A DNA stretch of 6,555 nucleotides. It comes from JBHHYS01 sp046757645. Lineage in GTDB: Bacteria; Acidobacteriota; Terriglobia; Acidiferrales; 2-02-FULL-67-57. The stretch lies in NCBI GenBank assembly GCA_046757645.1, contig JBHHYS010000115.1, positions 1-6,555 of the forward strand. Direction: 5' to 3'. The first letter of the stretch is position 1. Each line of letters begins with the position of its first letter. The notes below the pieces were generated by a model. The model made no database searches. It saw only the letters and a program-made list of their open reading frames with translations, and had not been told where the DNA came from. Of this stretch, positions 5,720 to 6,555 are shown piece after piece. The position numbers were made by a program, and so were the translations under genes.

Positions 5720-6555
5720 TAGTCGTCGGAGCGGCGGGCGGGCTGCTGGGTGGAGGCATCAGTTCCGCTCGGGGCCGGGCGAAGCGAATACAAATAGTAC
5801 AGCCCCAGCCCCAGCATAACCAGCGACAGCCCCATAATATACCACTGCGCCTGGTTGACCCGCTGGGGAACGATGCTGACCGTGCTCTCGCTGGGCGGGG
5901 TGGGGGCCGGGGGGGACTCCGCGGGGGCGACTTCGAGCGCCGCCAGGTCCACGGTGAGGCGCAGGGGCAGTTCCTTCCGGCCCGGGTCGTCAACCGTATA
6001 CACGCGCACCCGGGGGGCCTGGGTTTGGGCGAGTTCGTTCAAGCCGGGCCCTTCGAGGTCCACGCCCGTGCGGGGCACAGCAACGTGCCGCCGGGTGCTG
6101 GGAACCAGGAGGGGCAGGCGTAGCTCGAGGGAGCTGCCACTCAAGGGAAGCACATAGCTGACCCGCACCTCGCTGTCACCGGGCTTGAAGGGAAAGCCAA
6201 TGACGTAGGTATTCTGGCGGCCGGCGGCCTGCGGCTGCTGGCGCAACGACATCCCGCCGGCGCGGCCGGCGGCGACCTGCAAGTCGCCCACGCCGCCGGG
6301 CAGCCTGAAACGAAAACCGCCCTCCTCGGCAGCGAAAGTGCGCGGGGGGCGACTGCGGTTGCGCACCGAGTAGAATTCGCTGAGGCGAACGTGACCGCGG
6401 TGGGGCTCGATGAAAACCGTATGGTTCTCGACGCTGATGTCTTCGGGGCGGGCGCCGCTTTCAAACACCTGGACATCGGCGGTGATGCGCTCCCCGCGGG
6501 TGAACATCGCCGGCTGGTTGTAGTTCACCCCCTGAAAGGGCACCTGCACCAGAAA
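5719..6555 (-). CDS. Uncharacterised C-terminally anchored beta-rich protein, 5' end outside window
   Basis: The frame is open to the window edge, so at least 278 residues belong to a larger gene. A GTG at 6549 opens it in the window, but FLVQVPFQGVNYNQ reads through that point and looks like mid-domain sequence. The visible part is rich in alternating hydrophobic strands, with no cysteines and no recognised catalytic motif. It is followed by a Pro/Ala-rich linker (about 207-219, counted from 6549), one membrane segment (about 236-256, WYIMGL...LYYLY) and a 20-residue tail. The likely topology is a beta-sandwich domain outside the membrane with a short cytoplasmic tail. It resembles carboxypeptidase-regulatory-like proteins that I associate with acidobacterial ccm loci; that is recollection, not a search. 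The TAGTG overlap with ccmA indicates co-translation and a possible role in cytochrome maturation or the envelope. Confidence 0.7.
   Translation of the reverse strand, partial: FLVQVPFQGVNYNQPAMFTRGERITADVQVFESGARPEDISVENHTVFIEPHRGHVRLSEFYSVRNRSRPPRTFAAEEGGFRFRLPGGVGDLQVAAGRAGGMSLRQQPQAAGRQNTYVIGFPFKPGDSEVRVSYVLPLSGSSLELRLPLLVPSTRRHVAVPRTGVDLEGPGLNELAQTQAPRVRVYTVDDPGRKELPLRLTVDLAALEVAPAESPPAPTPPSESTVSIVPQRVNQAQWYIMGLSLVMLGLGLYYLYSLRPAPSGTDASTQQPARRSDD

Overview
All protein genes in this GC-rich window lie on the minus strand and are packed head to tail, so transcription runs from position 6555 towards 1. No rRNA, tRNA, CRISPR array or insertion sequence was seen. The gene set, short NAD-type 6-phosphogluconate dehydrogenase, GC-rich palindromic intergenic repeats and a ccm operon led by an anchored beta-rich protein suggest a soil-type Acidobacteriota (Terriglobia-like) genome. 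That placement is inference from protein style, not a database result.

Region A (about 3246-6555) is a cytochrome c maturation (System I) cluster. In transcription order it holds the 3' part of an uncharacterised, C-terminally anchored protein, then ccmA (ABC ATPase), ccmB (permease), ccmC (haem-handling WWD protein), a 125-nt spacer with two coupled micro-ORFs, and a 52-codon ccmD-like gene. The junctions are tight: a 1-nt TAGTG overlap into ccmA, 3 nt from ccmA to ccmB, and 9 nt from ccmB to ccmC. ccmA and ccmB start with GTG and ccmC with TTG. ccmE, ccmF, ccmG and ccmH are not in the window and must lie elsewhere if the pathway is complete.

Region B (168-3129) carries three pentose-phosphate genes in the same direction: rpiB (ribose-5-phosphate isomerase B), gnd (short-form 6-phosphogluconate dehydrogenase) and zwf (glucose-6-phosphate dehydrogenase). 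Spacing is 3 nt and 16 nt with good ribosome binding sites, so they form one operon. Together they cover entry into the oxidative branch, the decarboxylating step and conversion of ribulose-5-phosphate to ribose-5-phosphate. The lactonase (pgl) is not seen. A 116-nt gap with GC-rich hairpins separates ccmD from rpiB, so read-through from the ccm genes is possible but unproven.

Region C (1-167), downstream of zwf, is non-coding as far as can be seen. It holds a cluster of direct and inverted copies of a GGTGCCACC-type repeat, including a perfect 8-bp stem hairpin just after the zwf stop.

The points most worth a second look are the unknown protein coupled to ccmA, the micro-ORF relay before ccmD, the Asp in place of the usual active-site His in RpiB, the probable NADP/NAD split between zwf and gnd, and the repeat cluster at the zwf 3' end. 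No clearly new biological system is demonstrated.
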